A stretch of 64,000 nucleotides of DNA, taken from NCBI RefSeq assembly GCF_035046485.1, contig NC_085138.1, positions 18,233,440 through 18,297,439 on the forward strand, read 5' to 3'. Below the pieces are notes generated by a model. The model searched no databases and was not told where the DNA came from. It worked only from the letters and a program-made list of their open reading frames with translations. This stretch comes from Aedes albopictus. Taxonomy: Eukaryota; Arthropoda; Insecta; Diptera; Culicidae. The translations under genes and the position numbers were made by a program. Positions within the stretch are counted from its first letter, which is position 1, and the number at the start of each line of letters is the position of its first letter. Of this stretch, positions 1 through 15,000 are shown piece by piece.

Positions 1-3000
1 CAATTTTGGTTATTTTGAGTGTTCACTGTTAACGCCCTGACCACATCAGTTTTAGTGAATATGGATTTTTAAACAATTCGACATTCTGAACCGCCCCCTC
101 AGGAAGCGAAATATTATAAAATGCCAATTTTGGTTATTTTGGGTGCACACTGTCAACGCCCTGACCACATCAGTTTTAGTGAATATGGATTTTTAAACAA
201 TTCGACATTCTGAACCGCCCCCTCAGGAAGCGAAATATTATAAAATGCCAATTTTGGTTATTTTGAGTGTTCACTGTTAACGCCCTGACCACATCAGTTT
301 TAGTGAATATGGATTTTTAAACAATTCGACATTCTGAACCGCCCCCTCAGGAAGCGAAATATTATAAAATGCCAATTTTGGTTATTTTGGGTGCACACTG
401 TCAACGCCCTGACCACATCAGTTTTAGTGAATATGGATTTTTAAACAATTCGACATTCTGAACCGCCCCCTCAGGAAGCGAAATATTATAAAATGCCAAT
501 TTTGGTTATTTTGGGTGCACACTGTCAACGCCCTGACCACATCAGTTTTAGTGAATATGGATTTTTAAACAATTCGACATTCTGAACCGCCCCCTCAGGA
601 AGCGAAATATTATAAAATGCCAATTTTGGTTATTTTGGGTGCACACTGTCAACGCCCTGACCACATCAGTTTTAGTGAATATGGATTTTTAAACAATTCG
701 ACATTCTGAACCGCCCCCTCAGGAAGCGAAATATTATAAAATGCCAATTTTGGTTATTTTGAGTGTTCACTGTTAACGCCCTGACCACATCAGTTTTAGT
801 GAATATGGATTTTTAAACAATTCGACATTCTGAACCGCCCCCTCAGGAAGCGAAATATTATAAAATGCCAATTTTGGTTATTTTGGGTGCACACTGTCAA
901 CGCCCTGACCACATCAGTTTTAGTGAATATGGATTTTTAAACAATTCGACATTCTGAACCGCCCCCTCAGGAAGCGAAATATTATAAAATGCCAATTTTG
1001 GTTATTTTGGGTGCACACTGTCAACGCCCTGACCACATCAGTTTTAGTGAATATGGATTTTTAAACAATTCGACATTCTGAACCGCCCCCTCAGGAAGCG
1101 AAATATTATAAAATGCCAATTTTGGTTATTTTGGGTGCACACTGTCAACGCCCTGACCACATCAGTTTTAGTGAATATGGATTTTTAAACAATTCGACAT
1201 TCTGAACCGCCCCCTCAGGAAGCGAAATATTATAAAATGCCAATTTTGGTTATTTTGGGTGCACACTATTAACGCCCTGACCACATCAGTTTTAGTGAAT
1301 ATGGATTTTTAAACAATTCGACATTCTGAACCGCCCCCTCAGGAAGCGAAATATTATAAAATGCCAATTTTGGTTATTTTGGGTGCACACTGTCAACGCC
1401 CTGACCACATCAGTTTTAGTGAATATGGATTTTTAAACAATTTGACATTCTGGACCTCCCCCTCGGGCAGTGGTGTCATCGTGGTTACTCCAAGTTACTC
1501 ACTGAGTAACCAGCTCTTCAGTTCAAAAAAAATTTTTTTTTTTCAGGATGCAAAATATAATAAAATACCAATTTTGGTTATTTTGGGTGCACACTGTCAA
1601 CGCCCTGACCACATCAGTTTTAGTGAATATGGATTTTTAAACAATTCGACATTCTGAACCGCCCCCTCAGGAAGCGAAATATTATAAAATGCCAATTTTG
1701 GTTATTTTGAGTGTTCACTGTTAACGCCCTGACCACATCAGTTTTAGTGAATATGGATTTTTAAACAATTCGACATTCTGAACCGCCCCCTCAGGAAGCG
1801 AAATATTATAAAATGCCAATTTTGGTTATTTTGGGTGCACACTGTCAACGCCCTGACCACATCAGTTTTAGTGAATATGGATTTTTAAACAATTCGACAT
1901 TCTGAACCGCCCCCTCAGGAAGCGAAATATTATAAAATGCCAATTTTGGTTATTTTGGGTGCACACTGTTAACGCCCTGACCACATCAGTTTTAGTGAAT
2001 ATGGATTTTTAAACAATTCGACATTCTGAACCGCCCCCTCAGGAAGCGAAATATTATAAAATGCCAATTTTGGTTATTTTGGGTGCACACTGTCAACGCC
2101 CTGACCACATCAGTTTTAGTGAATATGGATTTTTAAACAATTCGACATTCTGAACCGCCCCCTCAGGAAGCGAAATATTATAAAATGCCAATTTTGGTTA
2201 TTTTGGGTGCACACTGTCAACGCCCTGACCACATCAGTTTTAGTGAATATGGATTTTTAAACAATTCGACATTCTGAACCGCCCCCTCAGGAAGCGAAAT
2301 ATTATAAAATGCCAATTTTGGTTATTTTGGGTGCACACTGTTAACGCCCTGACCACATCAGTTTTAGTGAATATGGATTTTTAAACAATTCGACATTCTG
2401 AACCGCCCCCTCAGGAAGCGAAATATTATAAAATGCCAATTTTGGTTATTTTGGGTGCACACTGTCAACGCCCTGACCACATCAGTTTTAGTGAATATGG
2501 ATTTTTAAACAATTCGACATTCTGAACCGCCCCCTCAGGAAGCGAAATATTATAAAATGCCAATTTTGGTTATTTTGGGTGCACACTGTCAACGCCCTGA
2601 CCACATCAGTTTTAGTGAATATGGATTTTTAAACAATTCGACATTCTGAACCGCCCCCTCAGGAAGCGAAATATTATAAAATGCCAATTTTGGTTATTTT
2701 GGGTGCACACTGTCAACGCCCTGACCACATCAGTTTTAGTGAATATGGATTTTTAAACAATTCGACATTCTGAACCGCCCCCTCAGGAAGCGAAATATTA
2801 TAAAATGCCAATTTTGGTTATTTTGGGTGCACACTATTAACGCCCTGACCACATCAGTTTTAGTGAATATGGATTTTTAAACAATTCGACATTCTGAACC
2901 GCCCCCTCAGGAAGCGAAATATTATAAAATGCCAATTTTGGTTATTTTGGGTGCACACTGTCAACGCCCTGACCACATCAGTTTTAGTGAATATGGATTT

Positions 3001-6000
3001 TTAAACAATTCGACATTCTGAACCGCCCCCTCAGGAAGCGAAATATTATAAAATGCCAATTTTGGTTATTTTGGGTGCACACTGTTAACGCCCTGACCAC
3101 ATCAGTTTTAGTGAATATGGATTTTTAAACAATTCGACATTCTGAACCGCCCCCTCAGGAAGCGAAATATTATAAAATGCCAATTTTGGTTATTTTGGGT
3201 GCACACTGTTAACGCCCTGACCACATCAGTTTTAGTGAATATGGATTTTTAAACAATTCGACATTCTGAACCGCCCCCTCAGGAAGCGAAATATTATAAA
3301 ATGCCAATTTTGGTTATTTTGGGTGCACACTGTTAACGCCCTGACCACATCAGTTTTAGTGAATATGGATTTTTAAACAATTCGACATTCTGAACCGCCC
3401 CCTCAGGAAGCGAAATATTATAAAATGCCAATTTTGGTTATTTTGGGTGCACACTGTCAACGCCCTGACCACATCAGTTTTAGTGAATATGGATTTTTAA
3501 ACAATTTGACATTCTGGACCTCCCCCTCGGGCAGTGGTGTCATCGTGGTTACTCCAAGTTACTCACTGAGTAACCAGCTCTTCAGTTCAAAAAAAAATTT
3601 TTTTTTTCAGGATGCAAAATATAATAAAATACCAATTTTAGTTATTTTGGGTGCACACTGTTAACGCCCTGACCACATCAGTTTTAGTGAATATGGATTT
3701 TTAAACAATTTGACATTCTGGACCTCCCCCTCGGGCAGTGGTGTCATCGTGGTTACTCCAAGTTACTCACTGAGTAACCAGCTCTTCAGTTCAAAAAAAA
3801 TTTTTTTTTTTCAGGATGCAAAATATAATAAAATACCAATTTTAGTTATTTTGGGTGCACACTATTAACGCCCTGACCACATCAGTTTTAGTGAATATGG
3901 ATTTTTAAACAATTCGACATTCTGAACCGCCCCCTCAGGAAGCGAAATATTATAAAATGCCAATTTTGGTTATTTTGGGTGCACACTGTCAACGCCCTGA
4001 CCACATCAGTTTTAGTGAATATGGATTTTTAAACAATTCGACATTCTGAACCGCCCCCTCAGGAAGCGAAATATTATAAAATGCCAATTTTGGTTATTTT
4101 GGGTGCACACTGTTAACGCCCTGACCACATCAGTTTTAGTGAATATGGATTTTTAAACAATTCGACATTCTGAACCGCCCCCTCAGGAAGCGAAATATTA
4201 TAAAATGCCAATTTTGGTTATTTTGGGTGCACACTGTTAACGCCCTGACCACATCAGTTTTAGTGAATATGGATTTTTAAACAATTCGACATTCTGAACC
4301 GCCCCCTCAGGAAGCGAAATATTATAAAATGCCAATTTTGGTTATTTTGGGTGCACACTGTTAACGCCCTGACCACATCAGTTTTAGTGAATATGGATTT
4401 TTAAACAATTCGACATTCTGAACCGCCCCCTCAGGAAGCGAAATATTATAAAATGCCAATTTTGGTTATTTTGGGTGCACACTGTCAACGCCCTGACCAC
4501 ATCAGTTTTAGTGAATATGGATTTTTAAACAATTTGACATTCTGGACCTCCCCCTCGGGCAGTGGTGTCATCGTGGTTACTCCAAGTTACTCACTGAGTA
4601 ACCAGCTCTTCAGTTCAAAAAAAAATTTTTTTTTTCAGGATGCAAAATATAATAAAATACCAATTTTAGTTATTTTGGGTGCACACTGTTAACGCCCTGA
4701 CCACATCAGTTTTAGTGAATATGGATTTTTAAACAATTCGACATTCTGAACCGCCCCCTCAGGAAGCGAAATATTATAAAATGCCAATTTTGGTTATTTT
4801 GGGTGCACACTGTCAACGCCCTGACCACATCAGTTTTAGTGAATATGGATTTTTAAACAATTCGACATTCTGAACCGCCCCCTCAGGAAGCGAAATATTA
4901 TAAAATGCCAATTTTGGTTATTTTGGGTGCACACTATTAACGCCCTGACCACATCAGTTTTAGTGAATATGGATTTTTAAACAATTCGACATTCTGAACC
5001 GCCCCCTCAGGAAGCGAAATATTATAAAATGCCAATTTTGGTTATTTTGGGTGCACACTGTCAACGCCCTGACCACATCAGTTTTAGTGAATATGGATTT
5101 TTAAACAATTTGACATTCTGGACCTCCCCCTCGGGCAGTGGTGTCATCGTGGTTACTCCAAGTTACTCACTGAGTAACCAGCTCTTCAGTTCAAAAAAAA
5201 TTTTTTTTTTTCAGGATGCAAAATATAATAAAATACCAATTTTAGTTATTTTGGGTGCACACTATTAACGCCCTGACCACATCAGTTTTAGTGAATATGG
5301 ATTTTTAAACAATTCGACATTCTGAACCGCCCCCTCAGGAAGCGAAATATTATAAAATGCCAATTTTGGTTATTTTGGGTGCACACTGTCAACGCCCTGA
5401 CCACATCAGTTTTAGTGAATATGGATTTTTAAACAATTCGACATTCTGAACCGCCCCCTCAGGAAGCGAAATATTATAAAATGCCAATTTTGGTTATTTT
5501 GGGTGCACACTGTTAACGCCCTGACCACATCAGTTTTAGTGAATATGGATTTTTAAACAATTCGACATTCTGAACCGCCCCCTCAGGAAGCGAAATATTA
5601 TAAAATGCCAATTTTGGTTATTTTGGGTGCACACTGTTAACGCCCTGACCACATCAGTTTTAGTGAATATGGATTTTTAAACAATTCGACATTCTGAACC
5701 GCCCCCTCAGGAAGCGAAATATTATAAAATGCCAATTTTGGTTATTTTGGGTGCACACTGTTAACGCCCTGACCACATCAGTTTTAGTGAATATGGATTT
5801 TTAAACAATTCGACATTCTGAACCGCCCCCTCAGGAAGCGAAATATTATAAAATGCCAATTTTGGTTATTTTGGGTGCACACTGTCAACGCCCTGACCAC
5901 ATCAGTTTTAGTGAATATGGATTTTTAAACAATTTGACATTCTGGACCTCCCCCTCGGGCAGTGGTGTCATCGTGGTTACTCCAAGTTACTCACTGAGTA

Positions 6001-9000
6001 ACCAGCTCTTCAGTTCAAAAAAAAATTTTTTTTTTCAGGATGCAAAATATAATAAAATACCAATTTTAGTTATTTTGGGTGCACACTGTTAACGCCCTGA
6101 CCACATCAGTTTTAGTGAATATGGATTTTTAAACAATTCGACATTCTGAACCGCCCCCTCAGGAAGCGAAATATTATAAAATGCCAATTTTGGTTATTTT
6201 GGGTGCACACTGTCAACGCCCTGACCACATCAGTTTTAGTGAATATGGATTTTTAAACAATTCGACATTCTGAACCGCCCCCTCAGGAAGCGAAATATTA
6301 TAAAATGCCAATTTTGGTTATTTTGGGTGCACACTGTTAACGCCCTGACCACATCAGTTTTAGTGAATATGGATTTTTAAACAATTCGACATTCTGAACC
6401 GCCCCCTCAGGAAGCGAAATATTATAAAATGCCAATTTTGGTTATTTTGGGTGCACACTGTCAACGCCCTGACCACATCAGTTTTAGTGAATATGGATTT
6501 TTAAACAATTTGACATTCTGGACCTCCCCCTCGGGCAGTGGTGTCATCGTGGTTACTCCAAGTTACTCACTGAGTAACCAGCTCTTCAGTTCAAAAAAAA
6601 ATTTTTTTTTTCAGGATGCAAAATATAATAAAATACCAATTTTAGTTATTTTGGGTGCACACTGTTAACGCCCTGACCACATCAGTTTTAGTGAATATGG
6701 ATTTTTAAACAATTCGACATTCTGAACCGCCCCCTCAGGAAGCGAAATATTATAAAATGCCAATTTTGGTTATTTTGGGTGCACACTGTCAACGCCCTGA
6801 CCACATCAGTTTTAGTGAATATGGATTTTTAAACAATTCGACATTCTGAACCGCCCCCTCAGGAAGCGAAATATTATAAAATGCCAATTTTGGTTATTTT
6901 GGGTGCACACTGTCAACGCCCTGACCACATCAGTTTTAGTGAATATGGATTTTTAAACAATTCGACATTCTGAACCGCCCCCTCAGGAAGCGAAATATTA
7001 TAAAATGCCAATTTTGGTTATTTTGGGTGCACACTGTTAACGCCCTGACCACATCAGTTTTAGTGAATATGGATTTTTAAACAATTCGACATTCTGAACC
7101 GCCCCCTCAGGAAGCGAAATATTATAAAATGCCAATTTTGGTTATTTTGGGTGCACACTGTCAACGCCCTGACCACATCAGTTTTAGTGAATATGGATTT
7201 TTAAACAATTCGACATTCTGAACCGCCCCCTCAGGAAGCGAAATATTATAAAATGCCAATTTTGGTTATTTTGGGTGCACACTGTTAACGCCCTGACCAC
7301 ATCAGTTTTAGTGAATATGGATTTTTAAACAATTCGACATTCTGAACCGCCCCCTCAGGAAGCGAAATATTATAAAATGCCAATTTTGGTTATTTTGGGT
7401 GCACACTGTCAACGCCCTGACCACATCAGTTTTAGTGAATATGGATTTTTAAACAATTTGACATTCTGGACCTCCCCCTCGGGCAGTGGTGTCATCGTGG
7501 TTACTCCAAGTTACTCACTGAGTAACCAGCTCTTCAGTTCAAAAAAAATTTTTTTTTTTCAGGATGCAAAATATAATAAAATACCAATTTTAGTTATTTT
7601 GGGTGCACACTGTCAACGCCCTGACCACATCAGTTTTAGTGAATATGGATTTTTAAACAATTCGACATTCTGAACCGCCCCCTCAGGAAGCGAAATATTA
7701 TAAAATGCCAATTTTGGTTATTTTGGGTGCACACTGTCAACGCCCTGACCACATCAGTTTTAGTGAATATGGATTTTTAAACAATTCGACATTCTGAACC
7801 GCCCCCTCAGGAAGCGAAATATTATAAAATGCCAATTTTGGTTATTTTGGGTGCACACTGTCAACGCCCTGACCACATCAGTTTTAGTGAATATGGATTT
7901 TTAAACAATTCGACATTCTGAACCGCCCCCTCAGGAAGCGAAATATTATAAAATGCCAATTTTGGTTATTTTGGGTGCACACTGTCAACGCCCTGACCAC
8001 ATCAGTTTTAGTGAATATGGATTTTTAAACAATTTGACATTCTGGACCTCCCCCTCGGGCAGTGGTGTCATCGTGGTTACTCCAAGTTACTCACTGAGTA
8101 ACCAGCTCTTCAGTTCAAAAAAAATTTTTTTTTTTCAGGATGCAAAATATAATAAAATACCAATTTTGGTTATTTTGGGTGCACACTGTCAACGCCCTGA
8201 CCACATCAGTTTTAGTGAATATGGATTTTTAAACAATTCGACATTCTGAACCGCCCCCTCAGGAAGCGAAATATTATAAAATGCCAATTTTGGTTATTTT
8301 GGGTGCACACTGTCAACGCCCTGACCACATCAGTTTTAGTGAATATGGATTTTTAAACAATTCGACATTCTGAACCGCCCCCTCAGGAAGCGAAATATTA
8401 TAAAATGCCAATTTTGGTTATTTTGGGTGCACACTGTCAACGCCCTGACCACATCAGTTTTAGTGAATATGGATTTTTAAACAATTCGACATTCTGAACC
8501 GCCCCCTCAGGAAGCGAAATATTATAAAATGCCAATTTTGGTTATTTTGAGTGTTCACTGTTAACGCCCTGACCACATCAGTTTTAGTGAATATGGATTT
8601 TTAAACAATTCGACATTCTGAACCGCCCCCTCAGGAAGCGAAATATTATAAAATGCCAATTTTGGTTATTTTGGGTGCACACTGTCAACGCCCTGACCAC
8701 ATCAGTTTTAGTGAATATGGATTTTTAAACAATTCGACATTCTGAACCGCCCCCTCAGGAAGCGAAATATTATAAAATGCCAATTTTGGTTATTTTGGGT
8801 GCACACTGTCAACGCCCTGACCACATCAGTTTTAGTGAATATGGATTTTTAAACAATTCGACATTCTGAACCGCCCCCTCAGGAAGCGAAATATTATAAA
8901 ATACCAATTTTAGTTATTTTGGGTGCACACTGTCAACGCCCTGACCACATCAGTTTTAGTGAATATGGATTTTTAAACAATTTGACATTCTGGACCTCCC

Positions 9001-12000
9001 CCTCGGGCAGTGGTGTCATCGTGGTTACTCCAAGTTACTCACTGAGTAACCAGCTCTTCAGTTCAAAAAAAATTTTTTTTTTTCAGGATGCAAAATATAA
9101 TAAAATACCAATTTTGGTTATTTTGGGTGCACACTGTCAACGCCCTGACCACATCAGTTTTAGTGAATATGGATTTTTAAACAATTCGACATTCTGAACC
9201 GCCCCCTCAGGAAGCGAAATATTATAAAATGCCAATTTTGGTTATTTTGAGTGTTCACTGTTAACGCCCTGACCACATCAGTTTTAGTGAATATGGATTT
9301 TTAAACAATTCGACATTCTGAACCGCCCCCTCAGGAAGCGAAATATTATAAAATGCCAATTTTGGTTATTTTGGGTGCACACTGTCAACGCCCTGACCAC
9401 ATCAGTTTTAGTGAATATGGATTTTTAAACAATTCGACATTCTGAACCGCCCCCTCAGGAAGCGAAATATTATAAAATGCCAATTTTGGTTATTTTGAGT
9501 GTTCACTGTTAACGCCCTGACCACATCAGTTTTAGTGAATATGGATTTTTAAACAATTCGACATTCTGAACCGCCCCCTCAGGAAGCGAAATATTATAAA
9601 ATGCCAATTTTGGTTATTTTGGGTGCACACTGTCAACGCCCTGACCACATCAGTTTTAGTGAATATGGATTTTTAAACAATTCGACATTCTGAACCGCCC
9701 CCTCAGGAAGCGAAATATTATAAAATGCCAATTTTGGTTATTTTGGGTGCACACTGTCAACGCCCTGACCACATCAGTTTTAGTGAATATGGATTTTTAA
9801 ACAATTCGACATTCTGAACCGCCCCCTCAGGAAGCGAAATATTATAAAATGCCAATTTTGGTTATTTTGGGTGCACACTGTCAACGCCCTGACCACATCA
9901 GTTTTAGTGAATATGGATTTTTAAACAATTCGACATTCTGAACCGCCCCCTCAGGAAGCGAAATATTATAAAATGCCAATTTTGGTTATTTTGAGTGTTC
10001 ACTGTTAACGCCCTGACCACATCAGTTTTAGTGAATATGGATTTTTAAACAATTCGACATTCTGAACCGCCCCCTCAGGAAGCGAAATATTATAAAATGC
10101 CAATTTTGGTTATTTTGGGTGCACACTGTCAACGCCCTGACCACATCAGTTTTAGTGAATATGGATTTTTAAACAATTCGACATTCTGAACCGCCCCCTC
10201 AGGAAGCGAAATATTATAAAATGCCAATTTTGGTTATTTTGGGTGCACACTGTCAACGCCCTGACCACATCAGTTTTAGTGAATATGGATTTTTAAACAA
10301 TTCGACATTCTGAACCGCCCCCTCAGGAAGCGAAATATTATAAAATGCCAATTTTGGTTATTTTGGGTGCACACTGTCAACGCCCTGACCACATCAGTTT
10401 TAGTGAATATGGATTTTTAAACAATTCGACATTCTGAACCGCCCCCTCAGGAAGCGAAATATTATAAAATGCCAATTTTGGTTATTTTGGGTGCACACTA
10501 TTAACGCCCTGACCACATCAGTTTTAGTGAATATGGATTTTTAAACAATTCGACATTCTGAACCGCCCCCTCAGGAAGCGAAATATTATAAAATGCCAAT
10601 TTTGGTTATTTTGGGTGCACACTGTCAACGCCCTGACCACATCAGTTTTAGTGAATATGGATTTTTAAACAATTTGACATTCTGGACCTCCCCCTCGGGC
10701 AGTGGTGTCATCGTGGTTACTCCAAGTTACTCACTGAGTAACCAGCTCTTCAGTTCAAAAAAAATTTTTTTTTTTCAGGATGCAAAATATAATAAAATAC
10801 CAATTTTGGTTATTTTGGGTGCACACTGTCAACGCCCTGACCACATCAGTTTTAGTGAATATGGATTTTTAAACAATTCGACATTCTGAACCGCCCCCTC
10901 AGGAAGCGAAATATTATAAAATGCCAATTTTGGTTATTTTGGGTGCACACTGTCAACGCCCTGACCACATCAGTTTTAGTGAATATGGATTTTTAAACAA
11001 TTCGACATTCTGAACCGCCCCCTCAGGAAGCGAAATATTATAAAATGCCAATTTTGGTTATTTTGGGTGCACACTGTCAACGCCCTGACCACATCAGTTT
11101 TAGTGAATATGGATTTTTAAACAATTCGACATTCTGAACCGCCCCCTCAGGAAGCGAAATATTATAAAATGCCAATTTTGGTTATTTTGGGTGCACACTG
11201 TCAACGCCCTGACCACATCAGTTTTAGTGAATATGGATTTTTAAACAATTCGACATTCTGAACCGCCCCCTCAGGAAGCGAAATATTATAAAATGCCAAT
11301 TTTGGTTATTTTGGGTGCACACTGTCAACGCCCTGACCACATCAGTTTTAGTGAATATGGATTTTTAAACAATTCGACATTCTGAACCGCCCCCTCAGGA
11401 AGCGAAATATTATAAAATGCCAATTTTGGTTATTTTGAGTGTTCACTGTTAACGCCCTGACCACATCAGTTTTAGTGAATATGGATTTTTAAACAATTCG
11501 ACATTCTGAACCGCCCCCTCAGGAAGCGAAATATTATAAAATGCCAATTTTGGTTATTTTGGGTGCACACTGTTAACGCCCTGACCACATCAGTTTTAGT
11601 GAATATGGATTTTTAAACAATTCGACATTCTGAACCGCCCCCTCAGGAAGCGAAATATTATAAAATGCCAATTTTGGTTATTTTGAGTGTTCACTGTTAA
11701 CGCCCTGACCACATCAGTTTTAGTGAATATGGATTTTTAAACAATTCGACATTCTGAACCGCCCCCTCAGGAAGCGAAATATTATAAAATGCCAATTTTG
11801 GTTATTTTGGGTGCACACTGTCAACGCCCTGACCACATCAGTTTTAGTGAATATGGATTTTTAAACAATTCGACATTCTGAACCGCCCCCTCAGGAAGCG
11901 AAATATTATAAAATGCCAATTTTGGTTATTTTGAGTGTTCACTGTTAACGCCCTGACCACATCAGTTTTAGTGAATATGGATTTTTAAACAATTCGACAT

Positions 12001-15000
12001 TCTGAACCGCCCCCTCAGGAAGCGAAATATTATAAAATGCCAATTTTGGTTATTTTGGGTGCACACTGTCAACGCCCTGACCACATCAGTTTTAGTGAAT
12101 ATGGATTTTTAAACAATTCGACATTCTGAACCGCCCCCTCAGGAAGCGAAATATTATAAAATGCCAATTTTGGTTATTTTGGGTGCACACTGTCAACGCC
12201 CTGACCACATCAGTTTTAGTGAATATGGATTTTTAAACAATTCGACATTCTGAACCGCCCCCTCAGGAAGCGAAATATTATAAAATGCCAATTTTGGTTA
12301 TTTTGGGTGCACACTATTAACGCCCTGACCACATCAGTTTTAGTGAATATGGATTTTTAAACAATTCGACATTCTGAACCGCCCCCTCAGGAAGCGAAAT
12401 ATTATAAAATGCCAATTTTGGTTATTTTGGGTGCACACTGTCAACGCCCTGACCACATCAGTTTTAGTGAATATGGATTTTTAAACAATTTGACATTCTG
12501 GACCTCCCCCTCGGGCAGTGGTGTCATCGTGGTTACTCCAAGTTACTCACTGAGTAACCAGCTCTTCAGTTCAAAAAAAATTTTTTTTTTTCAGGATGCA
12601 AAATATAATAAAATACCAATTTTAGTTATTTTGGGTGCACACTGTCAACGCCCTGACCACATCAGTTTTAGTGAATATGGATTTTTAAACAATTCGACAT
12701 TCTGAACCGCCCCCTCAGGAAGCGAAATATTATAAAATGCCAATTTTGGTTATTTTGGGTGCACACTATTAACGCCCTGACCACATCAGTTTTAGTGAAT
12801 ATGGATTTTTAAACAATTCGACATTCTGAACCGCCCCCTCAGGAAGCGAAATATTATAAAATGCCAATTTTGGTTATTTTGGGTGCACACTGTCAACGCC
12901 CTGACCACATCAGTTTTAGTGAATATGGATTTTTAAACAATTCGACATTCTGAACCGCCCCCTCAGGAAGCGAAATATTATAAAATGCCAATTTTGGTTA
13001 TTTTGAGTGTTCACTGTTAACGCCCTGACCACATCAGTTTTAGTGAATATGGATTTTTAAACAATTCGACATTCTGAACCGCCCCCTCAGGAAGCGAAAT
13101 ATTATAAAATGCCAATTTTGGTTATTTTGGGTGCACACTGTCAACGCCCTGACCACATCAGTTTTAGTGAATATGGATTTTTAAACAATTCGACATTCTG
13201 AACCGCCCCCTCAGGAAGCGAAATATTATAAAATGCCAATTTTGGTTATTTTGAGTGTTCACTGTTAACGCCCTGACCACATCAGTTTTAGTGAATATGG
13301 ATTTTTAAACAATTCGACATTCTGAACCGCCCCCTCAGGAAGCGAAATATTATAAAATGCCAAATTTGGTTATTTTGGGTGCACACTGTCAACGCCCTGA
13401 CCACATCAGTTTTAGTGAATATGGATTTTTAAACAATTCGACATTCTGAACCGCCCCCTCAGGAAGCGAAATATTATAAAATGCCAATTTTGGTTATTTT
13501 GGGTGCACACTGTCAACGCCCTGACCACATCAGTTTTAGTGAATATGGATTTTTAAACAATTCGACATTCTGAACCGCCCCCTCAGGAAGCGAAATATTA
13601 TAAAATGCCAATTTTGGTTATTTTGGGTGCACACTATTAACGCCCTGACCACATCAGTTTTAGTGAATATGGATTTTTAAACAATTCGACATTCTGAACC
13701 GCCCCCTCAGGAAGCGAAATATTATAAAATGCCAATTTTGGTTATTTTGGGTGCACACTGTCAACGCCCTGACCACATCAGTTTTAGTGAATATGGATTT
13801 TTAAACAATTTGACATTCTGGACCTCCCCCTCGGGCAGTGGTGTCATCGTGGTTACTCCAAGTTACTCACTGAGTAACCAGCTCTTCAGTTCAAAAAAAA
13901 TTTTTTTTTTTCAGGATGCAAAATATAATAAAATACCAATTTTGGTTATTTTGGGTGCACACTGTCAACGCCCTGACCACATCAGTTTTAGTGAATATGG
14001 ATTTTTAAACAATTCGACATTCTGAACCGCCCCCTCAGGAAGCGAAATATTATAAAATGCCAATTTTGGTTATTTTGAGTGTTCACTGTTAACGCCCTGA
14101 CCACATCAGTTTTAGTGAATATGGATTTTTAAACAATTCGACATTCTGAACCGCCCCCTCAGGAAGCGAAATATTATAAAATGCCAATTTTGGTTATTTT
14201 GGGTGCACACTGTCAACGCCCTGACCACATCAGTTTTAGTGAATATGGATTTTTAAACAATTTGACATTCTGGACCTCCCCCTCGGGCAGTGGTGTCATC
14301 GTGGTTACTCCAAGTTACTCACTGAGTAACCAGCTCTTCAGTTCAAAAAAAATTTTTTTTTTTCAGGATGCAAAATATAATAAAATACCAATTTTGGTTA
14401 TTTTGGGTGCACACTGTCAACGCCCTGACCACATCAGTTTTAGTGAATATGGATTTTTAAACAATTCGACATTCTGAACCGCCCCCTCAGGAAGCGAAAT
14501 ATTATAAAATGCCAATTTTGGTTATTTTGGGTGCACACTGTCAACGCCCTGACCACATCAGTTTTAGTGAATATGGATTTTTAAACAATTCGACATTCTG
14601 AACCGCCCCCTCAGGAAGCGAAATATTATAAAATGCCAATTTTGGTTATTTTGGGTGCACACTGTTAACGCCCTGACCACATCAGTTTTAGTGAATATGG
14701 ATTTTTAAACAATTCGACATTCTGAACCGCCCCCTCAGGAAGCGAAATATTATAAAATGCCAATTTTGGTTATTTTGGGTGCACACTGTCAACGCCCTGA
14801 CCACATCAGTTTTAGTGAATATGGATTTTTAAACAATTCGACATTCTGAACCGCCCCCTCAGGAAGCGAAATATTATAAAATGCCAATTTTGGTTATTTT
14901 GGGTGCACACTGTCAACGCCCTGACCACATCAGTTTTAGTGAATATGGATTTTTAAACAATTCGACATTCTGAACCGCCCCCTCAGGAAGCGAAATATTA

